Assembly: GCA_003477305.1 (NCBI GenBank)
Contig: DMTN01000058.1
Coordinates: 739 to 44,180 of the forward strand
Length of the DNA: 43,442 nt
Direction of reading: 5' to 3'
DNA from: Acholeplasmatales bacterium
Lineage (GTDB): Bacteria > Bacillota_I > Bacilli_A > Izemoplasmatales > Hujiaoplasmataceae
Shown: in pieces, positions 31,110-40,077 of the stretch
Layout: each line of letters starts with the position of its first letter
Position numbering within the stretch: position 1 is the first letter of the stretch
Translations under genes and position numbers: made by a program
The notes under the pieces: generated by a model
Seen by the model: the letters and a program-made list of their open reading frames with translations, nothing else
What the model was told of the DNA's origin: nothing
Database searches by the model: none

Positions 31110-31478
31110 ATGATCCAGGAATACACCAGAATGAAAATCGCCGATAACTCCGGCGCCCGCGAAATCATGGTCTTCAAGGTTCTCGGCGGTACCAGCCGTC
31201 ATTACGCCAACATCGGCGACGTCGTGATCGCGACCGTCAAGTTCGCCACTCCCGGCGGACTCGTCAAGAAGAGCGAAATCGTCAAGGCCGTCGTGGTCCG
31301 CACCGTTCGCGGCGTCCATCGCAACGACGGATCGTACATCAAGTTCGACGACAATGCCGCCGTCATCATCAAGGACGACAAGAGCCCGAAGGGCACGCGT
31401 ATATTCGGCCCGGTCGCCCGCGAGTTGAGAGATTTCGATTTCACCAAGATCGTTTCTCTCGCTCCGGAAGTTTTGTAG
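31110..31478 (+). CDS. rplN: 50S ribosomal protein L14
   Basis: 122 residues, standard. MIQEYTRMKIADNSGAREI at the start, then VIATVKFA, VVRTVRGVHRNDGSYIKFDDNA and GTRIFGPVARELR. L14 forms an intersubunit bridge and binds the silencing factor RsfS. GAGGAGG precedes the start. Confidence 0.98.
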   Translation: MIQEYTRMKIADNSGAREIMVFKVLGGTSRHYANIGDVVIATVKFATPGGLVKKSEIVKAVVVRTVRGVHRNDGSYIKFDDNAAVIIKDDKSPKGTRIFGPVARELRDFDFTKIVSLAPEVL

Positions 31479-31491
31479 GAGGAACCGCGAT

Positions 31492-31830
31492 ATGAAATTC
31501 AAAAAAGGCGACAAGGTCGTCGTCATCGCCGGTGCCGACAAGGGCAAGCAGGGCACGATTTCCGCCATCTCCATCAAAGCGGACCGCGTCGTGCTTGAAG
31601 GCGAAGGCCTGAGCAAGATCAAGAAGCATCAGAAACCGACGCAGGCCAGCCCCGACGGCGGCATCATCTCGATGGAAAAGCCGATTCACGCCTCCAACGT
31701 CATGCTGCTTGACCCGAAGACGAAGAAGCCGACGCGCATCGGATACAAGGAAGTCACGAAAAAAGTGAAGAAGCAAGATGTTACGAAAGTCGTCCGGTAC
31801 GCTAAAAAGTCCGGCGAACCGCTCGAGTGA
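31492..31830 (+). CDS. rplX: 50S ribosomal protein L24
   Basis: 112 residues. The KOW motif KKGDKVVVIAGADKGKQGTI and VEGEGLSKIKKHQKPTQ-like block identify L24, an assembly-initiator protein. It starts after TAGGAGG. Confidence 0.96.
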   Translation: MKFKKGDKVVVIAGADKGKQGTISAISIKADRVVLEGEGLSKIKKHQKPTQASPDGGIISMEKPIHASNVMLLDPKTKKPTRIGYKEVTKKVKKQDVTKVVRYAKKSGEPLE

Positions 31831-31845
31831 GTGTGAGGATAATCC

Positions 31846-32385
31846 ATGAACAGACTCGTTGAAAAGTACCGCGGCGAATTTGCGCCCGCGCTGCAAGCCA
31901 AGTTCAATTACTCCTCCGTGATGCAGATCCCGAAGCTCGCGAAGATCGTCCTGAACATCGGAGCCGGCGACGCCGTCGCCAATCCGAAGGTCCTCGACGA
32001 CGCCGTCGCCGAACTTCAGCAGATCACCGGCCAAAAGCCGATCATCACCCGCGCCAAGAAATCGATCGCGAACTTCAAACTCCGCGAAGACATGCCGATC
32101 GGCTGCAAAGTCACCCTTCGCGGCGTCCGCATGTACGAATTCTTCGACAAACTCATCAACCTCGCGCTTCCGCGCGTCCGCGACTTCCGCGGCGTCAATC
32201 CGCGCGGCTTCGACGGCCGTGGCAACTACACCCTCGGCATCAAGGAACAGCTGATTTTCCCGGAAATCAACTACGACAAAGTCAACAAGGTCCGCGGCAT
32301 GGACATCGTCATCGTCACGACCGCGAAAACCGACCAGGAAGCTTTCGAACTGCTCAAGCTGTTCGGAATGCCGTTCCGGAAGTAG
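31846..32385 (+). CDS. rplE: 50S ribosomal protein L5
   Basis: 179 residues. VMQIPKLAKIVLNIGAGDA, the QKPIITRAKKSIANFKLRE segment and RDFRGVNPRGFDGRGNYTLG are diagnostic. L5 contacts 5S rRNA and the P-site tRNA. Directly followed by rpsN. Confidence 0.98.
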   Translation: MNRLVEKYRGEFAPALQAKFNYSSVMQIPKLAKIVLNIGAGDAVANPKVLDDAVAELQQITGQKPIITRAKKSIANFKLREDMPIGCKVTLRGVRMYEFFDKLINLALPRVRDFRGVNPRGFDGRGNYTLGIKEQLIFPEINYDKVNKVRGMDIVIVTTAKTDQEAFELLKLFGMPFRK

Positions 32386-32395
32386 GAGAGGCGCC

Positions 32396-32581
32396 ATGGC
32401 TAAAACATCACAGAAAGTAAGACAGCAACGCGGTTCCAAATTCGCCGTCCGCGACTACACCCGTTGCGAACGCTGCGGCCGCCCGCACGCCGTCTACCGC
32501 AAATTCAAAATCTGCCGCATCTGCTTCCGCGAACTCGCCTACAAAGGTCAGATTCCCGGCGTCAGAAAAGCTAGCTGGTAA
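32396..32581 (+). CDS. rpsN: 30S ribosomal protein S14, zinc type
   Basis: 61 residues, the short S14 type Z, with the zinc ligands Cys24, Cys27, Cys40 and Cys43 (CERCGRP and CRICFREL). Many bacteria keep a zinc-free form as a backup under zinc shortage; none is visible here. AGGAG precedes the start. Confidence 0.97.
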   Translation: MAKTSQKVRQQRGSKFAVRDYTRCERCGRPHAVYRKFKICRICFRELAYKGQIPGVRKASW

Positions 32582-32594
32582 GGAGGCAACCCAC

Positions 32595-32993
32595 ATGGTT
32601 ATGACAGACCCGATCGCGGATATGCTCACAAGAATCCGCAATGCCAATCAAATGCGTCACGCGACCGTCGAAATGCCCGCTTCGAAACTGAAAGTGGAAA
32701 TTCTCGACGTGCTCAAGTCGGAAGGCTACATCACGAAATTCGAAGTGATCCCGGCCGCCATCCAAGGCACCATCAAGGTCACCCTGAAATATCTGCCGAA
32801 CAACGAACGGGCCGTCCGCGGCCTGAAACGGATTTCCAAACCCGGTCTCCGCGTTTATGCCAAGAACGACGAAATGCCCCGCGTCCTGAACGGACTCGGC
32901 ATCGCCATCGTCTCGACTTCGCACGGAATCATGACGGACCGCGACGCCCGCAAACAGCAAGTCGGCGGCGAAGTCCTCGCGTACGTTTGGTAA
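32595..32993 (+). CDS. rpsH: 30S ribosomal protein S8
   Basis: 132 residues. TDPIADMLTRIRNANQ at the start and GIAIVSTSHGIMTDRDARKQQVGGEVLAYVW at the end (given by its position, 102-132) are diagnostic. S8 binds 16S helix 21 and represses the spc operon in E. coli. AAGGAGG precedes; the alternative second ATG at 32601 is two codons in. Confidence 0.97.
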   Translation: MVMTDPIADMLTRIRNANQMRHATVEMPASKLKVEILDVLKSEGYITKFEVIPAAIQGTIKVTLKYLPNNERAVRGLKRISKPGLRVYAKNDEMPRVLNGLGIAIVSTSHGIMTDRDARKQQVGGEVLAYVW

Positions 32994-33044
32994 TTCCAAA
33001 CGAAGCCCAACTAAAAGAGAAAAGATGAGAGGTGCAAGAAAAGT

Positions 33045-33587
33045 ATGAGTCGTGTTGGTAGAAAACTAATCGAACTCCCCGCCGGGGTTACCGTGGTCAT
33101 CAACGCCAAAAACGTTGCGATCAAGGGCCCGAAAGGTACGCTCGATTTCACGTTCCACAAGGATATGGACATCGTATCCGAGAACAACACCATTTCTGTA
33201 ACCCGGCCATCGGATTCGCTGGCACACCGCGCGCTCCACGGAACGACGCGGGCCCTGCTGAACAACATGGTCTTAGGAGTGACGACCGGATTCGCGAAGA
33301 CGCTCGACATCAAGGGCGTCGGCTACCGCGCGTCGCTGAAGGACAGCCGAACGCTGGTTCTCAACGTCGGGTATTCCAACCCCGTCGAAATCCCGATTCC
33401 CGCCGGTCTCACCTGCGACATCCCGATCAACACCGAAATCACGGTGAAGGGTGCCGATAAGCAGGCTGTCGGCGAATTCGCGGCCTACATCCGCAAAGTC
33501 CGCGAACCCGAGCCGTACCTTGGCAAGGGGATTCGTTATCGCGGCGAGCACGTACGCCACAAGGAAGGAAAAACTGCTAAGAAATAG
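33045..33587 (+). CDS. rplF: 50S ribosomal protein L6
   Basis: 180 residues. MSRVGRKLIELPAGV, VKGPKGTL-like IKGPKGTLDF, and the C-terminal EPYLGKGIRYRGEHVRHKEGK are typical of L6 near the sarcin-ricin loop. It is 51 bases after rpsH, the widest gap in this part of the operon, with GAGAGGTG before the start. Confidence 0.98.
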   Translation: MSRVGRKLIELPAGVTVVINAKNVAIKGPKGTLDFTFHKDMDIVSENNTISVTRPSDSLAHRALHGTTRALLNNMVLGVTTGFAKTLDIKGVGYRASLKDSRTLVLNVGYSNPVEIPIPAGLTCDIPINTEITVKGADKQAVGEFAAYIRKVREPEPYLGKGIRYRGEHVRHKEGKTAKK

Positions 33588-33604
33588 CAGGATGGTGATC
33601 GCAT

Positions 33605-33961
33605 ATGTATACTCCCACTAATAAGAACGAACAACGGATCAAACGTCACGGCCGTTCCCGCGTGAATCTCGTCGGCACCACCGCGAGACCGCGCCTGAAC
33701 GTGTTCCGTTCGAATACGGCGATCTATTGTCAGATCATCGACGACACCGTCGGAACCACCCTCGTCAGCGCATCCTCGCTCGAAGTCAAGGACCTGGTCG
33801 GCAGCAACATCGCCGGAGCCAAGGTCGTCGGAAAGCTCATCGCGGAAAAAGCGATCGCGAAGGGCGTCAAAAGTGTCGTTTTCGACCGTGGCGGCTACAT
33901 CTACCACGGAAGAGTCAAAGCATTAGCCGAAGCTGCTCGTGAAGCAGGGCTGGAATTCTAA
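33605..33961 (+). CDS. rplR: 50S ribosomal protein L18
   Basis: 118 residues. RIKRHGRSRVNLVGTTARPRL (shown in part), VFRSNTAIYCQIIDD and VVFDRGGYIYHGRVKALAEAAREAGLEF at the end identify L18, the main 5S rRNA binding protein. The N-terminus carries a short MYTPTNKNE extension. Confidence 0.97.
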   Translation: MYTPTNKNEQRIKRHGRSRVNLVGTTARPRLNVFRSNTAIYCQIIDDTVGTTLVSASSLEVKDLVGSNIAGAKVVGKLIAEKAIAKGVKSVVFDRGGYIYHGRVKALAEAAREAGLEF

Positions 33962-33972
33962 GGAGGCAGACG

Positions 33973-34530
33973 ATGGAAACCAACGCAAGAGATAACAACG
34001 CCAACAAGGAAAAGAAGCCGTTCCGCGGACCGAGACCGCCCAAGCGTGAAGAAAAACTGTACGATGAGAAAGTCGTCTCGATCGGCCGCGTGACGAAAGT
34101 CGTCAAAGGCGGCAAGCGTTTCAGCTTCGCCGCGATCGTCGTCATCGGTGACCGCAAGGGAACCATCGGGTTCGGAGCCGGCAAGGCTTCCGAAGTCCCG
34201 GACGCCATCAAGAAAGGCATCGAAGATGCCAAGAAGAACCTCGTCAAGATCAATCTGAGCGGGACCACCATCCCGCATGAAGCGCTCGGCCATTACGGCG
34301 CGGCGAAAGTCTTCATGCGTCCCGCCGTCGAAGGAACCGGCGTCATCGCCGGCGGCGCCGTGCGTGCCGTCTTCGAACTTTCCGGCGTCCAGGACGTGCT
34401 CTCCAAGTCGCTCGGGTCCAACTCCCCGATCAACATGGTGCGCGCCACGATGGACGGTCTCAATTCGATGAGAAGCGTCGAGCAGATCGCCACCACCCGC
34501 GGACTCAAGTCCGAGGAGGTCTTGAAATAA
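33973..34530 (+). CDS. rpsE: 30S ribosomal protein S5
   Basis: 185 residues. A charged N-terminal extension (about 28 residues) precedes the double-stranded-RNA-like domain (VVSIGRVTKVVKGGKRFSF) and the C-terminal GVIAGGAVRAVFELSGVQDVLSKSLGS. S5 affects decoding fidelity; the region of spectinomycin-resistance changes (KVVKGGKRF) looks wild type. The stop overlaps the rpmD ATG by one base. Confidence 0.97.
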   Translation: METNARDNNANKEKKPFRGPRPPKREEKLYDEKVVSIGRVTKVVKGGKRFSFAAIVVIGDRKGTIGFGAGKASEVPDAIKKGIEDAKKNLVKINLSGTTIPHEALGHYGAAKVFMRPAVEGTGVIAGGAVRAVFELSGVQDVLSKSLGSNSPINMVRATMDGLNSMRSVEQIATTRGLKSEEVLK

Positions 34531-34712
34531 TGGCTCAGATCAAGATCACGCTCATCAGAAGCGTCATCGGCCACAAGCCGAACCAACTCAAAACCATCAA
34601 AGCCCTCGGCATGACCAAAACGCACTCTTCCGTCGTCAAAGACGACACCGAAGCGCTGCGCGGGATGATCAACACGGTCGCCCATCTGGTCACGGTCGAG
34701 AACGTCAAGTAG
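34530..34712 (+). CDS. rpmD: 50S ribosomal protein L30
   Basis: 60 residues. IKITLIRSVIGHKPNQLKTIKALGM and the C-terminal MINTVAHLVTVENVK are typical. One-base overlap with rpsE indicates coupling. Confidence 0.96.
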   Translation: MAQIKITLIRSVIGHKPNQLKTIKALGMTKTHSSVVKDDTEALRGMINTVAHLVTVENVK

Positions 34713-34725
34713 GAGGCGCACAAAG

Positions 34726-35166
34726 ATGAAGTTAAACGAAATGAAACACGTCGACGGCGCCACGCATTCCGGCAAGCGCAAAGGTCGCGGCACCTCGAGC
34801 GGCAACGGCAAGACGGCCGGCCGCGGTCAAAAGGGACAGAAGTCCCGCAGCGGCGGAAACGTCCGGCCCGGATTCGAAGGCGGCCAGACGCCGCTCTTCA
34901 AGCGTCTTCCGAAGCGCGGCTTCACGAACTTCTCCCAGAAGGTATACGCGACGATCAACGTATCCGATCTCGCCGGCTACCCGGAAAACACCATGGTCAA
35001 CCCGGAACTGCTGCTTCGCGACGGCCTCGTCAAGAACGTCGTCACCGGCATCAAGATTCTCGGAAACGGCTCGTTGAACGTCAAGCTCACGGTTCAGGCA
35101 CACAAATTCACCGCGACGGCGAAATCGATCATCGAAGCTGCTGGTGGACAAATCGAGGTCATCTGA
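34726..35166 (+). CDS. rplO: 50S ribosomal protein L15
   Basis: 146 residues. The glycine/arginine-rich N-terminus (KRKGRGTSSGNGKTAGRGQKG and RSGGNVRPGFEGGQTPLFKRLPKRGF) is diagnostic. L15 reaches into the 23S rRNA core. secY starts one base after its stop. Confidence 0.97.
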   Translation: MKLNEMKHVDGATHSGKRKGRGTSSGNGKTAGRGQKGQKSRSGGNVRPGFEGGQTPLFKRLPKRGFTNFSQKVYATINVSDLAGYPENTMVNPELLLRDGLVKNVVTGIKILGNGSLNVKLTVQAHKFTATAKSIIEAAGGQIEVI

Positions 35167-35167
35167 C

Positions 35168-36532
35168 ATGGAGACTTTGAAGCGGCTTTTTAAGAACAAG
35201 GACGTCCTGAAACGGCTCGGCTTCACGCTGATCGCCTTCTTGGTCTTCAAGCTCCTCACCTATGTCACCATGCCTCTCATCAATCCCGAATCACTCACCG
35301 ACCTGTTCGAAAACAGCGGCTTCCTCGGCATCGTCAACTCGATCTCCGGCGACGCGCTGCGCAACTATTCGATCATCGCCCTCGGCATCAGCCCGTACAT
35401 CACCGCCTCGATCGTCATCCAGCTCCTCCAGATGGACATCATCCCCGTCTTGAAGGAATGGGCCGAAGAGGGCGAAGTCGGACGGGCCAAGATCAGCCGT
35501 CTGACCCGCTACCTGGCGATCGGGCTTGCTTTCGTGCAAGCGATCGCGATGACCTTCGCATTCAGAGGGTCGGAGAACAGTCTCTTCGAATACGGCGTCG
35601 CCGACTGGGCGACCTCAGGCGGACGGAACCTTTGGTTCCTCGTCTACTTCTACATCGCCGTCGTCCTCACCGCGGGAACCGCGTTCATGATCTGGCTTGC
35701 CGATCAGATTACCCTGCACGGCGTCGGCAACGGCTCCTCGATGCTGATCGTCGCCGGTATCATCATCTCCTTCCCGGGCACGATCGCCTCGCTCATCCAG
35801 TACTATATCGCCGACCCCGCCGGAGCGCTCGGAGCAAACATCTCCGCGGTCCAGGGCGAATTCGCCGGCTATGTGCTCTTCGGCGTCTGCATCCTGTTGT
35901 TCATCGTCGTCCTCGTCGGCATCACGTACATGCAGGGCGCCTCGCGCAAGATTCCGATCCAGTACGCGAACCGTCCCGCCGGCTCCAAGTTCGCCGGCAA
36001 GAACGAATCCAACCTGCCGATCAAGATCAACTCGGCCAACGTGATCCCGGTCATCTTCGCTTCGATTCTGCTCTCGCTTCCCAACACGATCTTCAGTTAC
36101 ATCGAATGGGGCGAGAACGCGGCGGGGATCCAGAACTGGCTCGGCCAGATCTTCGCCTATGACCAGCCGATCGGCTTCGCGATCTACATCGTGCTGATCT
36201 TCGTCTTCACCTTCTTCTATTCGTTCATCATCATCAAGCCGGAAGACATCGCGGAAAACCTGCAAAAGTCGAACGCGTACATCCCCGGCGTGCGTCCCGG
36301 TTTCGAAACCGAATCCTACATCACGAAGACGCTGTTCCGCGTCACCGTCATCGGCGCCTTGTATCTCGTCGTTGTTGCCTCGCTTCCGATCATCGCCTCG
36401 ATGGCCCTCGGCCATGATTACGCACAGATCGGCGGAACATCCCTCCTGATCATCGTCGGCGTCGCGCTCGAAACCGCGAGGCAGATCGAAACGGACACGC
36501 AGGACAAGGTCTACGCCGGCTTCATGAGGTAA
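35168..36532 (+). CDS. secY: Preprotein translocase subunit SecY
   Basis: 454 residues with ten predicted membrane helices. LGISPYITASIVIQLLQMDIIP is the plug/TM2 region, followed by the family loops GNGSSMLIVAGII, RKIPIQYANR and a C-terminal ALGHDYAQIGGTSLLIIVGVALETARQIE. It forms the SecYEG protein-conducting channel in the cytoplasmic membrane. ATG 35168 immediately follows the rplO stop; the frame extends back into rplO but that is not used. Slightly longer than the usual 430-440. Confidence 0.98.
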   Translation: METLKRLFKNKDVLKRLGFTLIAFLVFKLLTYVTMPLINPESLTDLFENSGFLGIVNSISGDALRNYSIIALGISPYITASIVIQLLQMDIIPVLKEWAEEGEVGRAKISRLTRYLAIGLAFVQAIAMTFAFRGSENSLFEYGVADWATSGGRNLWFLVYFYIAVVLTAGTAFMIWLADQITLHGVGNGSSMLIVAGIIISFPGTIASLIQYYIADPAGALGANISAVQGEFAGYVLFGVCILLFIVVLVGITYMQGASRKIPIQYANRPAGSKFAGKNESNLPIKINSANVIPVIFASILLSLPNTIFSYIEWGENAAGIQNWLGQIFAYDQPIGFAIYIVLIFVFTFFYSFIIIKPEDIAENLQKSNAYIPGVRPGFETESYITKTLFRVTVIGALYLVVVASLPIIASMALGHDYAQIGGTSLLIIVGVALETARQIETDTQDKVYAGFMR

Positions 36533-36537
36533 TCCTC

Positions 36538-37203
36538 ATGGTCAACATGCTGATCATGGGCAAACCGGGTGCCGGCAAGGGGACGCTTGCGTCCAAGTTG
36601 CTCGAGCATTACCGGCTCGCCCACATCTCCACCGGAAACATCTATCGCGAAGAGATCGCCAAAGGCTCGGCCATCGGCCAGGAAGCCCAGAAGTATATCT
36701 CCCAAGGAGAACTGGTTCCGGACGACATGACCAACGGGATCGTCTATGACATCCTCAAAAACCACCCCATGCCCCACGGTTTCATGCTCGACGGCTATCC
36801 CCGGACGAAAGCCCAGGCGATCGCCCTTGACGAAATGCTCCACACGCTCTCGATCAAACTCGACGTCGTCATCAACATGGACGTCGACGACGAGCTGTTG
36901 ATGATCCGGATGGCCGATCGGCGCGTCTGCCCCAAATGCGGCGCGACGTACAACGTCACGACGAAACCGCCGAAGACCGCGGGCGTCTGCGACGTCTGCG
37001 GAACCCTGCTGATCCAGCGTGCCGACGACTCCGAGGAATCGGTGAAAAACCGGCTCCGCATCTACAACCGGGCGACCCGGCCGCTCCTCGGCTATTATGA
37101 GAAAACGGATCTTCTGATGACGGTCGACGGCGCTCTGCCGACCTTGACCGTCTTCTACGAAATCGTTTCCAAACTGGACGGGATCAACCGTGGTCACCAT
37201 TAA
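36538..37203 (+). CDS. adk: Adenylate kinase, zinc-lid type
   Basis: 221 residues. The P-loop GKPGAGKGT (8-16), AMP-site STGNIYR and GYPRTKAQA, and a zinc lid with Cys131, Cys134, Cys151 and Cys154. It converts ATP + AMP to 2 ADP. ATG 36538 is used; ATG 36547 inside it is possible. It overlaps map by 14 bases. Zinc-bearing lids are common in Firmicutes. Confidence 0.97.
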   Translation: MVNMLIMGKPGAGKGTLASKLLEHYRLAHISTGNIYREEIAKGSAIGQEAQKYISQGELVPDDMTNGIVYDILKNHPMPHGFMLDGYPRTKAQAIALDEMLHTLSIKLDVVINMDVDDELLMIRMADRRVCPKCGATYNVTTKPPKTAGVCDVCGTLLIQRADDSEESVKNRLRIYNRATRPLLGYYEKTDLLMTVDGALPTLTVFYEIVSKLDGINRGHH

Positions 37204-37948
37204 GTCGGAACGCGAAATCACCCTCATGCGGGAAGCCGGACGAATCGTCGGGCTGGCTCATCGCGAGGTCGCAAAACACATCAAACCCGGCGTGACGACC
37301 GCCCAGCTCGACGAAATCGTCGAGCGGACGATCCTCTCGCAGGACGCGCTCCCTTCCTTCAAGGGCTACAACGGATTCCCCGCGGCGGCATGCATCTCGG
37401 TCAACGAGGTCGTCATCCACGGGATTCCGTCGTCCAAGAAGACCTTGAAGGCGGGGGACATCGTCAGTGTCGACATCGGCGCGGTCTACAAGGGATACCA
37501 CGGTGATTCCGCCTGGACCTATCCCTGCGGCGACATCGGCGAAACCGCCCGAACATTGCTTTCCGCCACCGAAGGAAGCCTCTTCGCCGGCCTGGCACAC
37601 GCCAAGGGCGGCAACCGGCTCACCGACATCTCCCACGCGGTGCAGACATATGCCGAAGCGCAAGGCTTCAGCGTGGTCCGCGACTTCACCGGCCACGGGA
37701 TCGGTTCGCAGCTTCACGAAGACCCCCAGATTCTCAATTTCGGCGCTCCCGGCCGCGGCATCACGCTTCGCCCGGGCATGACGATCGCGGTCGAACCGAT
37801 GATCAACGCCGGCAAAAAAGAAGTCAAAGTGCTCAAAGACGGTTGGACCACCGTCACGCTGGACGGGAGTCTCAGCGCCCATTTCGAGCACACCGTCCTC
37901 ATCACCGAAACGGGATATGAGATTTTGACGAAAGTCGAGAAGGAGTGA
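37190..37948 (+). CDS. map: Methionine aminopeptidase type I
   Basis: 252 residues from a GTG start within adk (14-base overlap). Metal ligands are Asp95, Asp106, the GHGIG histidine, the VEPM glutamate and the C-terminal FEHTVLITETG glutamate; His78 is the substrate-contact residue (NEVVIHGIP). It removes initiator methionine from nascent proteins. No better ATG start exists near, and residues VTIKSEREITLMREAGRI fit the usual N-terminus. Confidence 0.96.
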   Translation: MVTIKSEREITLMREAGRIVGLAHREVAKHIKPGVTTAQLDEIVERTILSQDALPSFKGYNGFPAAACISVNEVVIHGIPSSKKTLKAGDIVSVDIGAVYKGYHGDSAWTYPCGDIGETARTLLSATEGSLFAGLAHAKGGNRLTDISHAVQTYAEAQGFSVVRDFTGHGIGSQLHEDPQILNFGAPGRGITLRPGMTIAVEPMINAGKKEVKVLKDGWTTVTLDGSLSAHFEHTVLITETGYEILTKVEKE

Positions 37949-37952
37949 TTCG

Positions 37953-38174
37953 ATGGCTAAGAAAGATGACGTAATCGAGATGCTTGGCACGGTCGTGGAA
38001 GTCTTACCGAACGCGCAGTTTATCGTCGAACTGGAAATCGGGCATCGTATCCTCGGCCACGTTTCTGGTAAAATCCGCATGCACTACATACGCATTTTAC
38101 CAGGTGACAAAGTCAAGGTCGAACTTTCGACCTATGATTTAACACGTGGACGCATCACCTACCGCATCAACTGA
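37953..38174 (+). CDS. infA: Translation initiation factor IF-1
   Basis: 73 residues, OB fold. KKDDVIEMLGTVVEVLPNAQF and GDKVKVELSTYDLTRGRITYR are diagnostic. It binds the 30S A site in initiation. It starts four bases after map. Its place between map and rpmJ is the normal one. Confidence 0.97.
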   Translation: MAKKDDVIEMLGTVVEVLPNAQFIVELEIGHRILGHVSGKIRMHYIRILPGDKVKVELSTYDLTRGRITYRIN

Positions 38175-38201
38175 TTCACTAAAAATCATTGGAGGCAAAG
38201 C

Positions 38202-38318
38202 ATGAAAATCAGACCGTCCGTCAAGAAAATCTGTGACAAGTGCAAAATCATCAAGCGCCATGGCAACGTCATGGTGATTTGTGAAAATCCGAAACACAAA
38301 CAAAGACAAGGAAAGTAG
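38202..38318 (+). CDS. rpmJ: 50S ribosomal protein L36
   Basis: 38 residues, MKIRPSVKKICDKCKIIKRH at the start and a zinc-type set Cys11, Cys14, Cys27, His32. It is a small late-assembly protein of the 50S. GGAGG precedes ATG 38202 and GGAGG for rpsM follows. It is too short to have been found by a length cut-off and is needed to complete the operon. Confidence 0.97.
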   Translation: MKIRPSVKKICDKCKIIKRHGNVMVICENPKHKQRQGK

Positions 38319-38328
38319 GAGGTAAACA

Positions 38329-38694
38329 ATGGCTCGCATTGCAGGAGTAGACATTCCGAGGGAAAAACGCATCGTCATTTCCCTCTGCTACATTTACGGT
38401 ATCGGCAAGACCTTATCCCAGCGGATTCTCAAGGTCACGAACATCTCCGAGGACAAGCGCGTCAAGGATCTCACCGACGACGAACTCGTCCGGATCCGTA
38501 CCGAAGTCTCGAAGTACAAAGTTGAAGGCGACCTTCGTCGCGAAGTCGCGCTCAACATCAAGCGGTTGATCGAAATCGGTTCCTACCGCGGCATTCGCCA
38601 TCGCAAAGGCCTTCCGACCCGCGGTCAGAACACGCGGAACAACGCGCGTACCCGCAAGGGACCGCGGAAGACCATCGCGAACAAGAAGAAATAG
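38329..38694 (+). CDS. rpsM: 30S ribosomal protein S13
   Basis: 121 residues. MARIAGVDIPREKRIVISL, IYGIGKTLSQRIL and the C-terminal RGIRHRKGLPTRGQNTRNNARTRKG (given in part) are diagnostic. S13 contacts the P-site tRNA and bridges subunits. TAGGAGG before the start. Confidence 0.98.
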   Translation: MARIAGVDIPREKRIVISLCYIYGIGKTLSQRILKVTNISEDKRVKDLTDDELVRIRTEVSKYKVEGDLRREVALNIKRLIEIGSYRGIRHRKGLPTRGQNTRNNARTRKGPRKTIANKKK

Positions 38695-38707
38695 GAGGAC
38701 ATGATCA

Positions 38708-39097
38708 ATGGCACGTACCGTCGTTACTAAAAAGCGTCGTCTGAAGAAGAACATTCCGCTCGGAATCGCCCATATTCACTCGACTTTCAACAACACCATC
38801 ATCACCATCACCGACCCCGCCGGCAACGCGATCGCGTGGAGCTCCTCCGGAGCGGTCGGCTACAAGGGCAGCCGCAAATCGACGCCCTACGCCGCCGGCC
38901 TCGCTTCCGAAGCCTGCGCCAAGGCCGCGATGGAAAACGGCGTTCAAAGAGTCGAAGTTTCCGTCAAGGGCCCCGGTCCCGGCCGTGAAGCCGCGATCCG
39001 CAGCCTGCAAATCGCCGGTCTGGAAATCACCGCGATCAAAGACGTCACGCCGGTTCCCCATAACGGATGCCGTCCGCCGAAACGGCCGCGCGGCTAA
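38708..39097 (+). CDS. rpsK: 30S ribosomal protein S11
   Basis: 129 residues. GIAHIHSTFNNTIITITD, SSGAVGYKGSRKSTPYAAG and the C-terminal VTPVPHNGCRPPKRPRG are diagnostic. It lies on the 30S platform and assists mRNA selection with S18 and S21. Confidence 0.98.
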   Translation: MARTVVTKKRRLKKNIPLGIAHIHSTFNNTIITITDPAGNAIAWSSSGAVGYKGSRKSTPYAAGLASEACAKAAMENGVQRVEVSVKGPGPGREAAIRSLQIAGLEITAIKDVTPVPHNGCRPPKRPRG

Positions 39098-39109
39098 GGG
39101 GGCGTCAAC

Positions 39110-40063
39110 ATGAAGGACTTGAAATTCGAAAAGCCGAAAACCATCACTGAAGAAATCAACGATAACTATGGTCGTTTCGTCGTCACTCCGTTGGATCGCG
39201 GCTTTGGAATTACCATCGGTAACTCCCTGAGACGAGTTTTATTGTCTTCCTTGCCCGGCGCCGCGATCATCAATCTGCAAATCGACGAAGTCAGCCACGA
39301 GTTCACCGCGATCGAGAATGTCGTCGAAGACGTCACCGCGATCGTGCTGAACCTGAAGGGCGTCGTCCTGACCATCGATTCGAACAACCCGGCCGTCGAA
39401 AAGCGGCTTGAAATCATCGTCGAAGGTCCGTGCGACGTCACCGCCGAGGACATCATCGCCGACGACGAAGTCGAAATCATCAATCCGGACCACTACATCT
39501 GCCACGTCAACAAGGGCAAGCGTTTCCGCATGGTCATGAACGCCCGCAAAGGCAACGGCTACGTTTCCGCCGACAAGAACGCGCAATACCGCGAGAACAA
39601 GGTCGGCGTCATTCCGATCGACTCGCTGTTCACGCCCGTCGTCCGCGCCAACTATTCGATCGACAAGACCCGCGTCGACGACAACGCCGACTACGACAAG
39701 CTCACCGTCGAAGTCTGGACCAACGGTTCGATCGGACCGAAGGAAGCCATCGGCATGGCCGCCAAGATGCTCATCGATCATCTCCATTCCGTCGTCGAAC
39801 TCTCGACCCGGGCGATGGCCGAAGACTTCATGATCGAACGCAAGTCGGAAGAATCCTCCAGAAATCTGGAGAAGCCGATCGAAGATCTCGATCTTTCGGT
39901 CAGAAGTTACAACTGCCTGAAGCGCGCTGGCATCCACACCCTCGGCGAACTCATCGAGAAAACCGAAGAAGACATGATGAAGGTCCGCAACCTTGGCAAG
40001 AAATCGTTGAAAGAAGTCAAACAAAAGCTCGAAGAACTCGGCTTGGGTCTGGCGAAACACTAA
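39110..40063 (+). CDS. rpoA: RNA polymerase alpha subunit
   Basis: 317 residues. Alpha-NTD (RFVVTPLDRGFGITIGNSLRRVLLSSLPG, given in part) and alpha-CTD (DLSVRSYNCLKRAGIHTLGELIEKTEEDMM, NLGKKSLKEVKQKL). Full length, so alpha-CTD-dependent regulation and UP-element recognition are possible. GGGGGCG precedes the ATG. Confidence 0.98.
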   Translation: MKDLKFEKPKTITEEINDNYGRFVVTPLDRGFGITIGNSLRRVLLSSLPGAAIINLQIDEVSHEFTAIENVVEDVTAIVLNLKGVVLTIDSNNPAVEKRLEIIVEGPCDVTAEDIIADDEVEIINPDHYICHVNKGKRFRMVMNARKGNGYVSADKNAQYRENKVGVIPIDSLFTPVVRANYSIDKTRVDDNADYDKLTVEVWTNGSIGPKEAIGMAAKMLIDHLHSVVELSTRAMAEDFMIERKSEESSRNLEKPIEDLDLSVRSYNCLKRAGIHTLGELIEKTEEDMMKVRNLGKKSLKEVKQKLEELGLGLAKH

Positions 40064-40077
40064 ATCAGGAGGCAATC

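Noticed and set aside
35615..36415. Minus-strand open frame inside secY
   Set aside because: Highly charged, repetitive composition typical of an antisense frame of a membrane protein gene.
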